A stretch of 52,772 nucleotides of DNA from Pseudomonas sp. UBA5706 (lineage in GTDB: Bacteria > Pseudomonadota > Gammaproteobacteria > Pseudomonadales > Pseudomonadaceae), in contig NZ_DIHC01000009.1 in assembly GCF_002419965.1 (NCBI RefSeq), forward strand, positions 73,774 to 126,545, in the 5' to 3' direction. A model generated the notes under the pieces. It made no database searches and was not told where the DNA came from. It saw only the letters and a list, made by a program, of their open reading frames with translations. The stretch's first letter is position 1; the number at the start of each line of letters is the position of its first letter. Of this stretch, positions 17,839 through 28,369 are shown piece after piece. Position numbers and translations under genes: made by a program.

Positions 17839-20685
17839 ATGGCGCAGCAGTATCAACCGGGGCAACGCTGGATTAGCGACAGCGAAGCCGAGCTGGGTTT
17901 AGGCACCGTTCTGGCACAGGACGGCCGCTTGTTGACCGTGCTCTATCCGGCCACTGGCGACACCCGCCAGTATGCATTGCGCAATGCCCCGCTCACGCGT
18001 GTGCGCTTCTCGCCGGGTGACACCATCACCCATTTCGAAAACTGGAAGATGACCGTCCGCGAAGTCGAAGATGTCGATGGGCTGCTGGTCTATCACGGTC
18101 TGAACGCGCAGAACCAGCAGGTCACCCTGCCGGAAACCCAACTGTCGAACTTCATCCAGTTCCGTCTGGCCAGCGACCGCCTGTTCGCCGGGCAGATCGA
18201 CCCTCTGGCCTGGTTCTCCCTGCGCTATCACACCCTTGAACATACCAGCCGTCAGCTGCAATCCTCGCTGTGGGGCCTGGGCGGCGTTCGCGCGCAGCCT
18301 ATCGCCCATCAATTGCACATCGCCCGTGAAGTTGCTGACCGTATCGCCCCGCGCGTGCTGCTGGCCGACGAAGTAGGTCTGGGCAAGACCATCGAAGCGG
18401 GTCTTGTGATCCATCGCCAGTTGCTGTCAGGCCGCGCCAGCCGCGTGTTGATCCTGGTCCCGGAAAACCTGCAGCATCAGTGGCTGGTCGAGATGCGTCG
18501 TCGCTTCAACCTGCAGGTTGCGCTGTTCGATGCCGAGCGCTTCATCGAGAGCGACGCCAGCAATCCGTTCGAAGACACGCAACTGGCGCTGGTCTCGCTG
18601 GAGTGGCTGGTCGACGACGAAAAGGCGCAAGACGCGCTGTTCGCGGCCGGCTGGGACCTGCTGGTGGTCGACGAAGCTCACCATCTGGTCTGGCATGAAG
18701 ACAAAGCCAGCCCGCAGTACTCGCTGGTCGAGCAACTGGCCGAGGTTATTCCGGGCGTGTTGCTACTCACCGCAACGCCGGAGCAACTGGGACAGGACAG
18801 CCACTTTGCCCGTTTGCGCCTGCTCGATCCGAACCGTTTCCACGACCTGCACGCCTTCCGCGCCGAGAGCGAAAACTACCGTCCGGTGGCCGAAGCCGTT
18901 CAGGAGCTGCTCGACCAGGGTCGCCTTTCCCCTGAGGCGCACACAACCATTCAAGGCTTCCTCGGTGCCGAGGGCGAAGCACTGCTCAGTGCAGTGGCCG
19001 CGGGCGATACCGAAGCCAGTGCACGGCTGATCCGCGAACTGCTCGATCGACATGGCACCGGTCGCGTGTTGTTCCGTAATACCCGTGCTGCCGTACAGGG
19101 GTTCCCGGAGCGCAAGCTGCATCAATACCCGCTGCCCTGCCCGGCCGAATACCTGGAGTTGCCCGTTGGCGAGCATGCCGATCTGTACCCGGAAGTCAGC
19201 TTCCAGGCGCAGGGCGAGACCGGCGAGGAAGAGCGTTGGTGGCGCTTCGACCCGCGCGTCGACTGGCTGATCGATACGCTGAAGATGCTCAAGCGCGTCA
19301 AGGTGCTGGTGATCTGCGCCCACGCCGAAACCGCAATGGACCTGGAGGACGCTCTGCGTGTGCGCTCCGGCATCCCGGCGACCGTGTTCCATGAAGGCAT
19401 GAATATCCTGGAGCGTGACCGCGCAGCCGCGTATTTTGCCGATGAGGAGTTCGGGGCTCAGGTGCTGATCTGCTCGGAAATCGGCAGTGAAGGCCGCAAC
19501 TTCCAGTTTTCCCATCATCTGGTGCTGTTTGACCTGCCAGCGCACCCTGATCTGCTGGAACAGCGTATCGGTCGTCTGGACCGCATCGGCCAGAAGCACA
19601 TCATCGAGCTGCATGTGCCGTATCTGGAAACCAGCCCGCAAGAGCGCCTGTTCCAGTGGTATCACGAAGCCCTCAACGCCTTCCTCAACACGTGTCCGAC
19701 CGGCAACGCCCTGCAGCATCAGTTCGGTCCACGCCTGCTGCCGATGCTTGAGGGTGGCGACGATGACGACTGGAAAGTTTTGGTCAGCGGAGCCCGTGCC
19801 GAGCGTGAGCGCTTGGAAAGCGAACTGCATGCCGGTCGCGACCGCCTGCTGGAACTCAACTCCGGCGGCGCTGGCGAGGGTGACGCACTGGTCGAGGCGA
19901 TCCTGGAGCAGGACGATCAGTTCACCCTGCCGATCTACATGGAAACCCTGTTCGACGCATTCGGCATCGACAGCGAAGATCACTCCGAGAACGCGCTGAT
20001 CCTCAAGCCGAGCGAAAAGATGCTCGACGCCAGCTTCCCGCTGGGCGACGACGAAGGGGTGACCATTACCTACGACCGCAACCAGGCGCTGTCTCGCGAG
20101 GACATGCAGTTCATCACCTGGGAGCATCCGATGGTGCAGGGCGGCATGGATCTGGTGCTGTCCGGTTCCATGGGTAATACCGCCGTGGCACTGATCAAGA
20201 ACAAGGCGCTGAAACCGGGCACCGTGCTGCTCGAACTGCTGTACGTCAGTGAAGTGGTCGCCCCACGCTCGCTGCAGCTGGGTCGTTACCTGCCACCGGC
20301 CGCGCTGCGCTGCCTGCTGGACGCCAACGGCAACGATCTGTCGGGCCGCGTCTCCTTCACCACGCTGAATGACCAATTGGAAAGCGTGCCCCGTGCCAGC
20401 GCCAACAAGTTCATTCAGGCCCAACGCGATGTGCTGAACCCGCAGATCAACGCAGCCGAAAGCAAGATCGCGCCGAAGCATGCCGAGCGCGTGGCCGAGG
20501 CGCAACGTCGTCTGGCAGCGGACACCGACGAAGAACTGGCCCGTCTGACGGCCCTGCAAGCCGTCAATCCGACCGTGCGCGACAGCGAACTCACTGCCCT
20601 GCGCGAATTGCGCGAGCAAGGGCTGGCCATGCTGGACAAGGCCGCGCTGCGCCTTGAGGCGATCCGGGTGCTGGTCGCGGGGTAA
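17839..20685 (+). CDS. rapA: RNA polymerase-associated SWI/SNF ATPase RapA (HepA)
   Basis: A 948-residue Swi2/Snf2 ATPase that binds RNA polymerase and recycles it after transcription. The N-terminal Tudor-like region (residues 1-110, GQRWISDSEAELGLGTV) is followed by the ATPase core: DEVGLGKTIEAG at 177-188, DEAHH at 278-282, TATPEQ for motif III, and motif V-VI with EGRNFQFSHHLVLFDLP and QRIGRLDRIGQ. The C-terminal third is the RapA-specific domain. Length is close to E. coli RapA (968). GGGAG lies about 10 bases before the ATG. The gene stands alone between intergenic stretches. Confidence 0.95.
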   Translation: MAQQYQPGQRWISDSEAELGLGTVLAQDGRLLTVLYPATGDTRQYALRNAPLTRVRFSPGDTITHFENWKMTVREVEDVDGLLVYHGLNAQNQQVTLPETQLSNFIQFRLASDRLFAGQIDPLAWFSLRYHTLEHTSRQLQSSLWGLGGVRAQPIAHQLHIAREVADRIAPRVLLADEVGLGKTIEAGLVIHRQLLSGRASRVLILVPENLQHQWLVEMRRRFNLQVALFDAERFIESDASNPFEDTQLALVSLEWLVDDEKAQDALFAAGWDLLVVDEAHHLVWHEDKASPQYSLVEQLAEVIPGVLLLTATPEQLGQDSHFARLRLLDPNRFHDLHAFRAESENYRPVAEAVQELLDQGRLSPEAHTTIQGFLGAEGEALLSAVAAGDTEASARLIRELLDRHGTGRVLFRNTRAAVQGFPERKLHQYPLPCPAEYLELPVGEHADLYPEVSFQAQGETGEEERWWRFDPRVDWLIDTLKMLKRVKVLVICAHAETAMDLEDALRVRSGIPATVFHEGMNILERDRAAAYFADEEFGAQVLICSEIGSEGRNFQFSHHLVLFDLPAHPDLLEQRIGRLDRIGQKHIIELHVPYLETSPQERLFQWYHEALNAFLNTCPTGNALQHQFGPRLLPMLEGGDDDDWKVLVSGARAERERLESELHAGRDRLLELNSGGAGEGDALVEAILEQDDQFTLPIYMETLFDAFGIDSEDHSENALILKPSEKMLDASFPLGDDEGVTITYDRNQALSREDMQFITWEHPMVQGGMDLVLSGSMGNTAVALIKNKALKPGTVLLELLYVSEVVAPRSLQLGRYLPPAALRCLLDANGNDLSGRVSFTTLNDQLESVPRASANKFIQAQRDVLNPQINAAESKIAPKHAERVAEAQRRLAADTDEELARLTALQAVNPTVRDSELTALRELREQGLAMLDKAALRLEAIRVLVAG

Positions 20686-21181
20686 TCGCGTTACGCAAGA
20701 ATCAGTGGTGACTCGTAGCAGCCCGGCTTTACAGAGGTGGCGATCGTAAACGCTGCCGCTGGCAAGCCGTCTGATACGGGGGGCCGATGTATCAGCTGAC
20801 GTCCGCGTTTGAACGCAACTTCTGGCCAAGGCACTTCAAACCTCACGTCACAGACGGCTCATCCTCTGCCACAACGGCCTCACCGGCCACCCTCGCCCGC
20901 GCATCCGCGAAGCGGCGCGACTGAAGCAGTTCGATGCCCGCACCACACATGGCAGCGTGGCGAACAGCGCGCCAGGAGTCTGCAACTTGTGCGTCGATTC
21001 AGCGCAGAATTGATACCTTCCCATTGCGCGGCAGTCCAGACATCGCCATCAACGCTGCGCGGTGACGGGTCATTCACCGGCTGAAATATATTTTCCAGAC
21101 CCAATTCCCAAGCGAACGCCAGCGCCTAGGATAGCTGCGGACCGCTTTCCCTCCCCAGGTCCATTCTTCCGGTTTATATCC
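20686..21181. other. Intergenic region after rapA, possible gene decay
   Basis: No intact gene. A degenerate REPIN-like stretch spans about 20715-20785 (GTAGCAGCCCGGCTT and, inverted, GGCAAGCCGTC). Beyond it are a rightward 50-codon frame without a start (about 20855-21014) and a leftward frame (20880-21104) with no ribosome site. Neither resembles a family I know. P. aeruginosa has a universal-stress gene (PA3309) in this place, which I cannot see here. Confidence 0.5.
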
Positions 21182-21560
21182 ATGTCCGACGTCAGTCCGT
21201 GCCTGAATTGCGGTGCCTGCTGTTCACACTTTCGCGTGTCCTTTTATTGGAGAGATGGCACGTCGGCGGGAGGGGATGCCCGATGAACAGGTCAGCAGCA
21301 TCAGCCCCAGCTGCGTCGACATGCTCGGCACCGAGTGCAAGCCTTCGCGCTGCACCGCATTGGTAGGCAACGTCGGAACACGAGTCAGCTGCTCGATTTA
21401 TGAGCACCGCTCCAGCACCTGCCGTGAGTTCGAGGCTTCCTGGGCCAATGGCGAGCACAACCCGGATTGCGATTCGGCGCGCGCAGCATTTGGTCTGCTT
21501 CCCGTTGAACGCCAAGTGCTCGGCGATGACACGACCACAGCAAACGTCAGCGCTGCTTAG
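21182..21560 (+). pseudogene. YkgJ-family cysteine-cluster protein, frameshifted
   Basis: The N-terminal part from the ATG at 21182 (MSDVSPCLNCGACCSHFRVS) has the CxxCGxCC signature of the YkgJ Zn/Fe-chelating family, but this frame stops at 21286. The rest of the family sequence (PDEQVSSISPSC, GTECKPSRCTAL, CREFEASWANGEHNPDC) lies in another frame running to 21560. Removing one G from the run near 21280-21283 would join them as TSAGG-MPDEQ and restore about 125 residues. A true frameshift or a sequencing error are both possible. No strong ribosome site is visible. Position corresponds to PA3310. Confidence 0.75.
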
Positions 21561-21707
21561 AACCTTTTCTATTTTCCTTATAGCGAAATAGTTGCTACGC
21601 CCGTCTTCCTGCCGGTATTTAACTTCGGCGGGTTCGTATACTCATCGCAAAGTGCCATCAGTTACCCGGACTGAGGTCTCTCCAGCGATGAATATATGGA
21701 ACGTGCT

Positions 21708-23999
21708 ATGGATTGGCTGGGTTTGCATTTTTTACCGTCGATGCCCGCTCACGACCGGATGTTGCTCAACTGTACCCACAATCCTTCGCTCATTCTGCTG
21801 GCTTACCTGGTGGCGTGCGCCGCCGGTTTCGCGACGCTGGACATCGCCGAACGGGTGGGACACGTTGATAACGCGAGCGCCAGGCTGCGCTGGCGGATTG
21901 TGGGTGCCTTATGCCTGGCGGTAGGCATCTGGGCCATGCACTTCATTAGCATGCTGTCGTTCCGCCCCCCCTTGGAGATGCACTACAACCTGCCCACCAC
22001 CGTTGCCTCGTTGGCCGTCGCGTTGGTAGCAGGCGTGGTGATGATGCAAGCGCTTGGCCACCCACAATTGCGCGCAAGGCAGTACCTGACGGCATCGGTG
22101 TGCATCGGGTTGGGCATCACCGCGATGCATTACCTTGGCATGTCGGCCATGCGTTCGAGCGCCATGCAGTATTACGAGCCGATGCGTTTCGCCAGTTCGA
22201 TCATAGTGGCCATCGCCAGTAGCTTGGCCGCACTGGTTTTGGCCATGCATTTGCGCCAGGGCAGCGGCAGGCTTCATCAAGTGCTCAAATCAGGGGCGAG
22301 CCTGATGCTGGGCGCCGGCATTGTCGGCACGCACTTCATGGGCATGTGGGCCTTGCAGTTGACGGTGCCGGACGGCACCCAAATGCGCATGCCCACCACC
22401 GACAACAGCCTGCAACTGAGCCTGACCATTGCCCTGATCGTCATGCTCATCATCGCCGGTAGCATCAGCGCGGCATTGGCCGATAAAAAGCTGCAAGCCA
22501 AGGAACATGACCTGCAGCGGGTCAATGCGCTGCTCAGTCAACTCGATCAGGCACGACTCTCGCTGCAGCAAGCGGCAAACTTCGACGCCCTCACCAACCT
22601 GATCAATCGCCGCGGCTTCAATCAGATTTTCGCCGAGCGCCTGACGGAGCAGAATCAAGCCGGTGGCAAACTCGCCGTGATGTTCCTCGACGTGGACTAC
22701 TTCAAGCGCATCAATGACAGCCTTGGGCATGACGCCGGCGATGAATTGCTAAAGGTCATCGCCGAGCGTATCCGCGGCGCCACTCGCAGCAGCGACGTGG
22801 TCGCGCGCTTTGGCGGCGACGAATTCTGCATTCTGATCGCCTTGCACACCATCGCGGAGGCGCGCCATATGGCCCAGCGGGTGATGATCAGGATGAAAGA
22901 TCCGATCGCCCTCGCTGGCCGAAGCATGGTGATGACGACCAGCATCGGCGTCAGTATTTACCCCGACGATGGCCAAACCTGTGACGAGCTGTTGAAAAGC
23001 GCTGACCTTGCGCTTTATCAATCCAAAGACAATGGTCGCAATACCCTGCATTTTTTCAATGAAGCACTCAAAAACAAGGCGAGTCTGGAACTGCACCTGG
23101 AGGAGCAACTGCGCGACGCATTGAGCCAGGGGCAGGGCCTGCTGCTGTTCTATCAACCCATCGTGGATCTTCGCACCGGTCACGTCGCCAAGCTGGAAGC
23201 GCTGGTGCGCTGGCAACATCCCGTGCACGGGCTGCTCACGCCTGACCGGTTCATCACCATCGCCGAGACCAACGGCCTGATCGCTGAACTGGACAACTGG
23301 GTATTGCGTCGGGCTTGCAGGGATCTGGCGCAACTGTGCGATCACGGCTTCGAAAAACTGGTGATCGCTGTGAACTGTTCTGCGCTGAATCTGGCCCGGC
23401 AAGACCTCGTTCAGGAAATCGATGCGGCGCTTAAGGAAGCTGGCGTGCCGCCTCACAGGCTGGAACTGGAGGTCACCGAAAACGCGCTGATGTGCAACAT
23501 CAGCAACACCGTGCTGCTGCTTAACGAGATTCGAACGCTTGGGGTGGCGTTGTCCATCGACGACTTCGGCACCGGCTATTCCTCGCTGGCCTATCTCAAG
23601 CGTCTGCCACTGGACACGGTGAAGATAGATCGCTCGTTCATCGTCGACACCCCACAATCCCCACAGGACATGGAAATTGTCCACGCCATCATCCTCATGG
23701 CCCACACGCTGCACCTTAAGGTTGTGACCGAAGGCGTGGAAACCCCGGCGCAACTGGAATTCCTGAGTGAATATGGCTGCGATTATGTGCAGGGCTATCT
23801 GTTCAGCAAGCCTGCTGCGCTTGAAACCCTGAGGCCGCTGGTGCAGCGGCTCAATCAAAGCAAACCGTGCGAACCCAAGCCTGCGCTTCAGGTGCTGGAG
23901 GCCGCTCAATCAAGCGCGGGCGCGCCGTTCACGGGACAGGATTGCCGAGAAACGGACCAACCCCGGGCCGACCGTTTCCGCTCCCGCCCGCAGCGTTAA
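21708..23999 (+). CDS. nbdA: MHYT-GGDEF-EAL c-di-GMP signalling protein (NbdA-like)
   Basis: A 763-residue inner-membrane protein. Seven hydrophobic helices (residues 25-258) form an MHYT domain with the three motifs AMHF (76-79), AMHY (139-142) and THFM (208-211), a predicted sensor of NO, O2 or CO via copper. The GGDEF domain has RFGGDEF (367-373) and an RxxD inhibitory site at 360-363. The EAL domain has EAL at 497-499 and DDFGTGYSS at 618-626. From family knowledge, P. aeruginosa NbdA (PA3311) is an NO-responsive phosphodiesterase promoting biofilm dispersal. Start chosen at MDWLG; an in-frame ATG lies four codons earlier. The last 45 residues are disordered. Confidence 0.88.
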   Translation: MDWLGLHFLPSMPAHDRMLLNCTHNPSLILLAYLVACAAGFATLDIAERVGHVDNASARLRWRIVGALCLAVGIWAMHFISMLSFRPPLEMHYNLPTTVASLAVALVAGVVMMQALGHPQLRARQYLTASVCIGLGITAMHYLGMSAMRSSAMQYYEPMRFASSIIVAIASSLAALVLAMHLRQGSGRLHQVLKSGASLMLGAGIVGTHFMGMWALQLTVPDGTQMRMPTTDNSLQLSLTIALIVMLIIAGSISAALADKKLQAKEHDLQRVNALLSQLDQARLSLQQAANFDALTNLINRRGFNQIFAERLTEQNQAGGKLAVMFLDVDYFKRINDSLGHDAGDELLKVIAERIRGATRSSDVVARFGGDEFCILIALHTIAEARHMAQRVMIRMKDPIALAGRSMVMTTSIGVSIYPDDGQTCDELLKSADLALYQSKDNGRNTLHFFNEALKNKASLELHLEEQLRDALSQGQGLLLFYQPIVDLRTGHVAKLEALVRWQHPVHGLLTPDRFITIAETNGLIAELDNWVLRRACRDLAQLCDHGFEKLVIAVNCSALNLARQDLVQEIDAALKEAGVPPHRLELEVTENALMCNISNTVLLLNEIRTLGVALSIDDFGTGYSSLAYLKRLPLDTVKIDRSFIVDTPQSPQDMEIVHAIILMAHTLHLKVVTEGVETPAQLEFLSEYGCDYVQGYLFSKPAALETLRPLVQRLNQSKPCEPKPALQVLEAAQSSAGAPFTGQDCRETDQPRADRFRSRPQR

Positions 24000-24212
24000 C
24001 CAAACGGCGATTTGCGATATGAATGCGGTCCGGACCGTACTCTTGAGTGGACTCGCTGGCCGGCAAAACAGTTGTGAATGTTTCTTCCGCCAGGCCACAC
24101 CAGCAATTGGGGTGATCATCCTGTGATCTTTCGCTACTTGTGGCGCTCTAGCAGTTACCGCACTACCCACTTTGCCATCATATGACGCACCAAAATGGAG
24201 CCAGCTCTTACC

Positions 24213-24512
24213 TCACGCCCTTTCCTGGATCAACACCCAGGGAGCCACGACCACAGCCCACAACTCGGGCGCGCGCTCCATCAGGTCCAACGCCTTTGAT
24301 TCAGAGAGCTTGCTGACCTCCCCGCTTTCCAACCATAGCGCCACTTTGCCTTGGGCGTTTTGGGCAAACGCCTGCGCCACGGCGATCAAATCCTGCGAAG
24401 GCTCGACCCACAACAGGGCACCCCTTGCAAAAAACGGTTCCAATTCCTTCCAGGTGATCGATGCCGTTTCGCCGAGGAGTTTGGCATAGAGGGTGCTAGG
24501 TTCTTGGTTCAT
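24213..24512 (-). CDS. DUF2288 family protein
   Basis: A 99-residue cytoplasmic protein of unknown function beginning MNQEPSTLYAKLLGETASI. The DUF2288 core is recognisable: TWKELEPFFARGALLWV, then DLIAVAQAFAQ and VALWLESGEVSKL. The frame continues 56 codons upstream, but that segment lacks family similarity, and the chosen ATG fits the usual family length. The ribosome site is weak (GGTGAAA). It is convergent with the c-di-GMP gene and divergent from braC. Confidence 0.75.
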   Translation of the reverse strand: MNQEPSTLYAKLLGETASITWKELEPFFARGALLWVEPSQDLIAVAQAFAQNAQGKVALWLESGEVSKLSESKALDLMERAPELWAVVVAPWVLIQERA

Positions 24513-24839
24513 GGGTTTCACCGTTTGGAAAATCGGCGCAATGATAACGCTGCCTCTCCTGCGCTCAAACCCGGTTTCAAGTGATTGATTGCAGAGAACT
24601 TCGTTCAAGCCATCAGGTTGGACCACTCCACGGAGGACCAACTGGCAGGAATGTGTATCTTTCTTTCGATTAAGCGACATGAAGAGGCTTTGCCCCCTGT
24701 AGTCAGCTTTTCAAGCGCTCAACCGGCGCTCTAAACTGTTCCGGTACAGTTGCCGGGGGTGTGGCCTGGATAAATAATCCGGTCCTGCTGCCTTTGGCCG
24801 CCAGGATTATAAAAATTACAAACGCAAGAGTGGAGCATC
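24513..24839. other. braC upstream region
   Basis: No gene seen. Contains the putative braC promoter, an inverted repeat AACTGT-N6-ACAGTT (24734-24751) overlapping its -35 end, and a 60-base leader of unremarkable structure before braC. Confidence 0.55.
24750..24778 (+). promoter_or_regulatory. Putative sigma-70 promoter of braC
   Basis: TTGCCG (24750-24755), a 17-base spacer and AATAAT (24773-24778) match the sigma-70 boxes at 4/6 and 5/6. The AACTGT...ACAGTT inverted repeat ends on the -35 box, a plausible regulator site. Confidence 0.5.
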
Positions 24840-25967
24840 ATGACGAAGGGTATTAATCAGATTTCCAAGCTGTTTGCCGCACTGGTTCTGGCGGGCGTTG
24901 CCAGCCATTCGTTCGCAGCCGACACCATCAAGATCGGCATTGCCGGCCCTAAAACAGGCGCGGTTGCCCAATACGGTGACATGCAGTTTAGCGGTGCCAA
25001 AATGGCCGTCGAGCGAATCAACGCCAAAGGCGGCGTCGATGGCAAGAAGCTCGAAGCCGTGGAGTACGACGACGCCTGTGACCCTAAACAAGCGGTCGCC
25101 GTCGCCAACAAAGTGGTCAACGATGGCGTGAAATTCGTGGTTGGTCACCTCTGCTCCAGCTCTACTCAGCCAGCGTCCGATATCTACGAAGACGAAGGCA
25201 TCATCATGATTACCCCGGCTGCTACCAGCCCGGAAATCACCGCCCGTGGCTACAAGATGGTGTTCCGCACCATCGGTCTGGACAGCGCTCAAGGACCGGC
25301 AGCTGGCGAATACATCGTCAAACAGGTCAAGCCGAAGATCGTTGCAGTCATCCATGACAAACAGCAATACGGTGAAGGCATTGCCACCGCCGTCAAGCAA
25401 ACCCTGGAAAAAGACGGCGTGAAAGTCGCGCTGTTCGAGGGCATCAATGCCGGCGACAAGGACTTCTCCTCGCTGATCGCCAAGCTCAAGCAGGCCAACG
25501 TGGACTTCGTCTACTACGGCGGCTACCACCCTGAGCTGGGCCTGATCCTGCGCCAGGCGCAGGAAAAAGGCCTGAAAGCCAGCTTCATGGGTCCGGAAGG
25601 CGTGGGCAACGCTTCCATCTCGCAGATCGCCCAGGACGCCTCCGAAGGCCTGCTGGTGACGCTGCCCAAATCATTTGACCAGGATCCCGCAAACAAGGAA
25701 CTGGTTGCTGCGTTCCAAGCGAAGAAAGAAGACCCGAGCGGACCCTTCGTATTCCCTTCCTACGCCGCGGTTGAAGTGATTGCCGGTGGCATCGCTGCCG
25801 CCAAGTCCGAAGACACCGCTAAGGTGGCCGCCGCTATTCACGCCGGGACCTTCAAGACCCCGACGGGCGATCTGTCTTTCGACGCCAAGGGTGACCTGAA
25901 AGACTTCAAATTCGTCGTTTACACCTGGCACAAAGATGGCACCAAGACTGAAGCCCCTGTGAAGTAA
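24840..25967 (+). CDS. braC: Branched-chain amino-acid ABC transporter, periplasmic binding protein BraC
   Basis: A 375-residue periplasmic protein that captures Leu/Ile/Val (and possibly Ala/Thr) for the BraDEFG importer. Signal peptide residues 1-26 (cut after SHSFA). The mature start ADTIKIGIAGPKTGAVAQYG and HLCSSSTQPASDIYEDEG belong to the LivJ/LivK/BraC family (type I binding fold, Peripla_BP_6). A Cys pair (DACDP and HLCSS) corresponds to the conserved disulfide. GGAG precedes the ATG. A strong hairpin after the stop likely makes braC more abundant than the membrane genes. Confidence 0.95.
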   Translation: MTKGINQISKLFAALVLAGVASHSFAADTIKIGIAGPKTGAVAQYGDMQFSGAKMAVERINAKGGVDGKKLEAVEYDDACDPKQAVAVANKVVNDGVKFVVGHLCSSSTQPASDIYEDEGIIMITPAATSPEITARGYKMVFRTIGLDSAQGPAAGEYIVKQVKPKIVAVIHDKQQYGEGIATAVKQTLEKDGVKVALFEGINAGDKDFSSLIAKLKQANVDFVYYGGYHPELGLILRQAQEKGLKASFMGPEGVGNASISQIAQDASEGLLVTLPKSFDQDPANKELVAAFQAKKEDPSGPFVFPSYAAVEVIAGGIAAAKSEDTAKVAAAIHAGTFKTPTGDLSFDAKGDLKDFKFVVYTWHKDGTKTEAPVK

Positions 25968-25990
25968 TCACAGCCTTCACGCTTACCCGG

Positions 25991-26020
25991 AGCCCACTGC
26001 AACCGCAGTGGGCTTTGTTT
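25991..26020 (+). terminator. Terminator/attenuator between braC and braD
   Basis: AGCCCACTGC pairs with GCAGTGGGCT (10 bp, loop AACC) followed by TTGTTTT. Partial read-through would give the usual excess of binding protein over permease. Confidence 0.9.
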
Positions 26021-26180
26021 TGGCTGGGCTGACGGATTTCACAAGAATCCCGATCCCTGAACATCTTGAAACCGCACCAGTGAATCGCTGGGCTCGTGCC
26101 GGACGCGGACGTAGATCACGACGCGCGAGCGGGAATGACTTCACCAGTGAACCACCGAGCAGGTTTTTAGGAGCGCGGCA

Positions 26181-27106
<926 letters not shown>

Positions 27107-27110
<4 letters not shown>

Positions 27111-28369
27111 ACAGAAATCTCAAATCGGCTCTCTTCAGCGCAGTGCTGGTGCTGGCTGTCGCTTACCCGATCCTCGGGTTGAAACTGGACATCATCGGCG
27201 TCAACCTGGCGGTCGTCGGTGCCAGCACCACCACCGTGCTGGTGATTTTCGCCGCTGCTTTGCTGATGTTCCTTCGGGTCCTGTTCAATGAGCATCTCAG
27301 CGCCATGTGGCGCTCACGTCCGCAGAAGCGACTGATGTCGGACAAGGCCAGCAATTTTTTGACCCTGCCATCGACTCAACGCTGGTTTCTGGGTGCGTTG
27401 GTTATTGCCGCGCTGGTGTGGCCATTCTTCGGTTCCCGCGGCGCGGTGGACATTGCCACGCTGATCCTGATCTACGTGATGCTGGGTCTGGGCTTGAACA
27501 TCGTGGTCGGCATGGCAGGCCTGCTGGACCTGGGTTATGTGGGCTTCTACGCCGTCGGCGCCTACACCTATGCCCTGTTACAGCACTACTTTGGCTTCGG
27601 TTTCTGGATTTGCCTGCCGCTGGCCGGGCTGGCGTCCGCCACGTTCGGTTTCCTGCTGGGCTTTCCGGTACTGCGCCTGCGCGGTGACTATCTGGCGATC
27701 GTGACCCTGGGTTTCGGGGAAATCATTCGCCTGTTCCTGCGCAACCTGACCGACATCACCGGCGGTCCGAACGGCATCAGCAACATCGAAAAACCGACGC
27801 TGTTCGGCCTGTCCTTCGAACGTAAAGCGGCTGAAGGTATGCAGACTTTCCACGAGTATTTCGGCCTGCAATACAACTCCATCAATAAGGTGATCTTCCT
27901 TTACCTGATCGCCCTGCTGCTGGCGCTGCTGGCGTTGTTCGTGATCAACCGCCTGCTGCGCATGCCGATCGGTCGTGCGTGGGAAGCACTGCGTGAAGAT
28001 GAAATCGCCTGCCGTGCGCTGGGCCTGAATCCGACGATCATCAAACTCTCGGCCTTTACATTGGGCGCCGCGTTCGCCGGGTTCGCCGGTAGCTTCTTCG
28101 CTGCGCGCCAAGGCCTGATCACCCCGGAATCGTTTACCTTTCTGGAGTCGGCGATCATTCTCGCCATCGTGGTATTGGGCGGCATGGGTTCGCAGTTGGG
28201 CGTAATTCTCGCGGCGATCGTGATGATCCTGCTGCCTGAATTGCTCCGTGAATTCAGCGAATACCGCATGCTGGGCTTCGGCGCCTTGATGGTGCTGATG
28301 ATGATCTGGCGTCCTCAGGGCTTCCTGCCAATGCAGCGTCCCGTCATGAAACTCAAGGGGGAGCGCTGA
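27107..28369 (+). CDS. braE: Branched-chain amino-acid ABC permease BraE (LivM)
   Basis: The second permease subunit, 420 residues, of the LivM type, with the characteristic extra N-terminal hydrophobic and linker part (residues 1-110). The core GLGLNIVVGMAGLLDLGYVG and the coupling loop GRAWEALREDEIACRALG are present. GGAGG lies inside the 3' end of braD. Overlaps braD by four bases and braF by one, so the operon is tightly coupled. Confidence 0.95.

Noticed and set aside
18763..20829. Long antisense reading frame opposite rapA (about 690 codons)
   Set aside because: It mirrors a strongly conserved coding gene in GC-rich DNA, has no ribosome site and matches no family; the same holds for the long frame opposite the porin (1762-3177).
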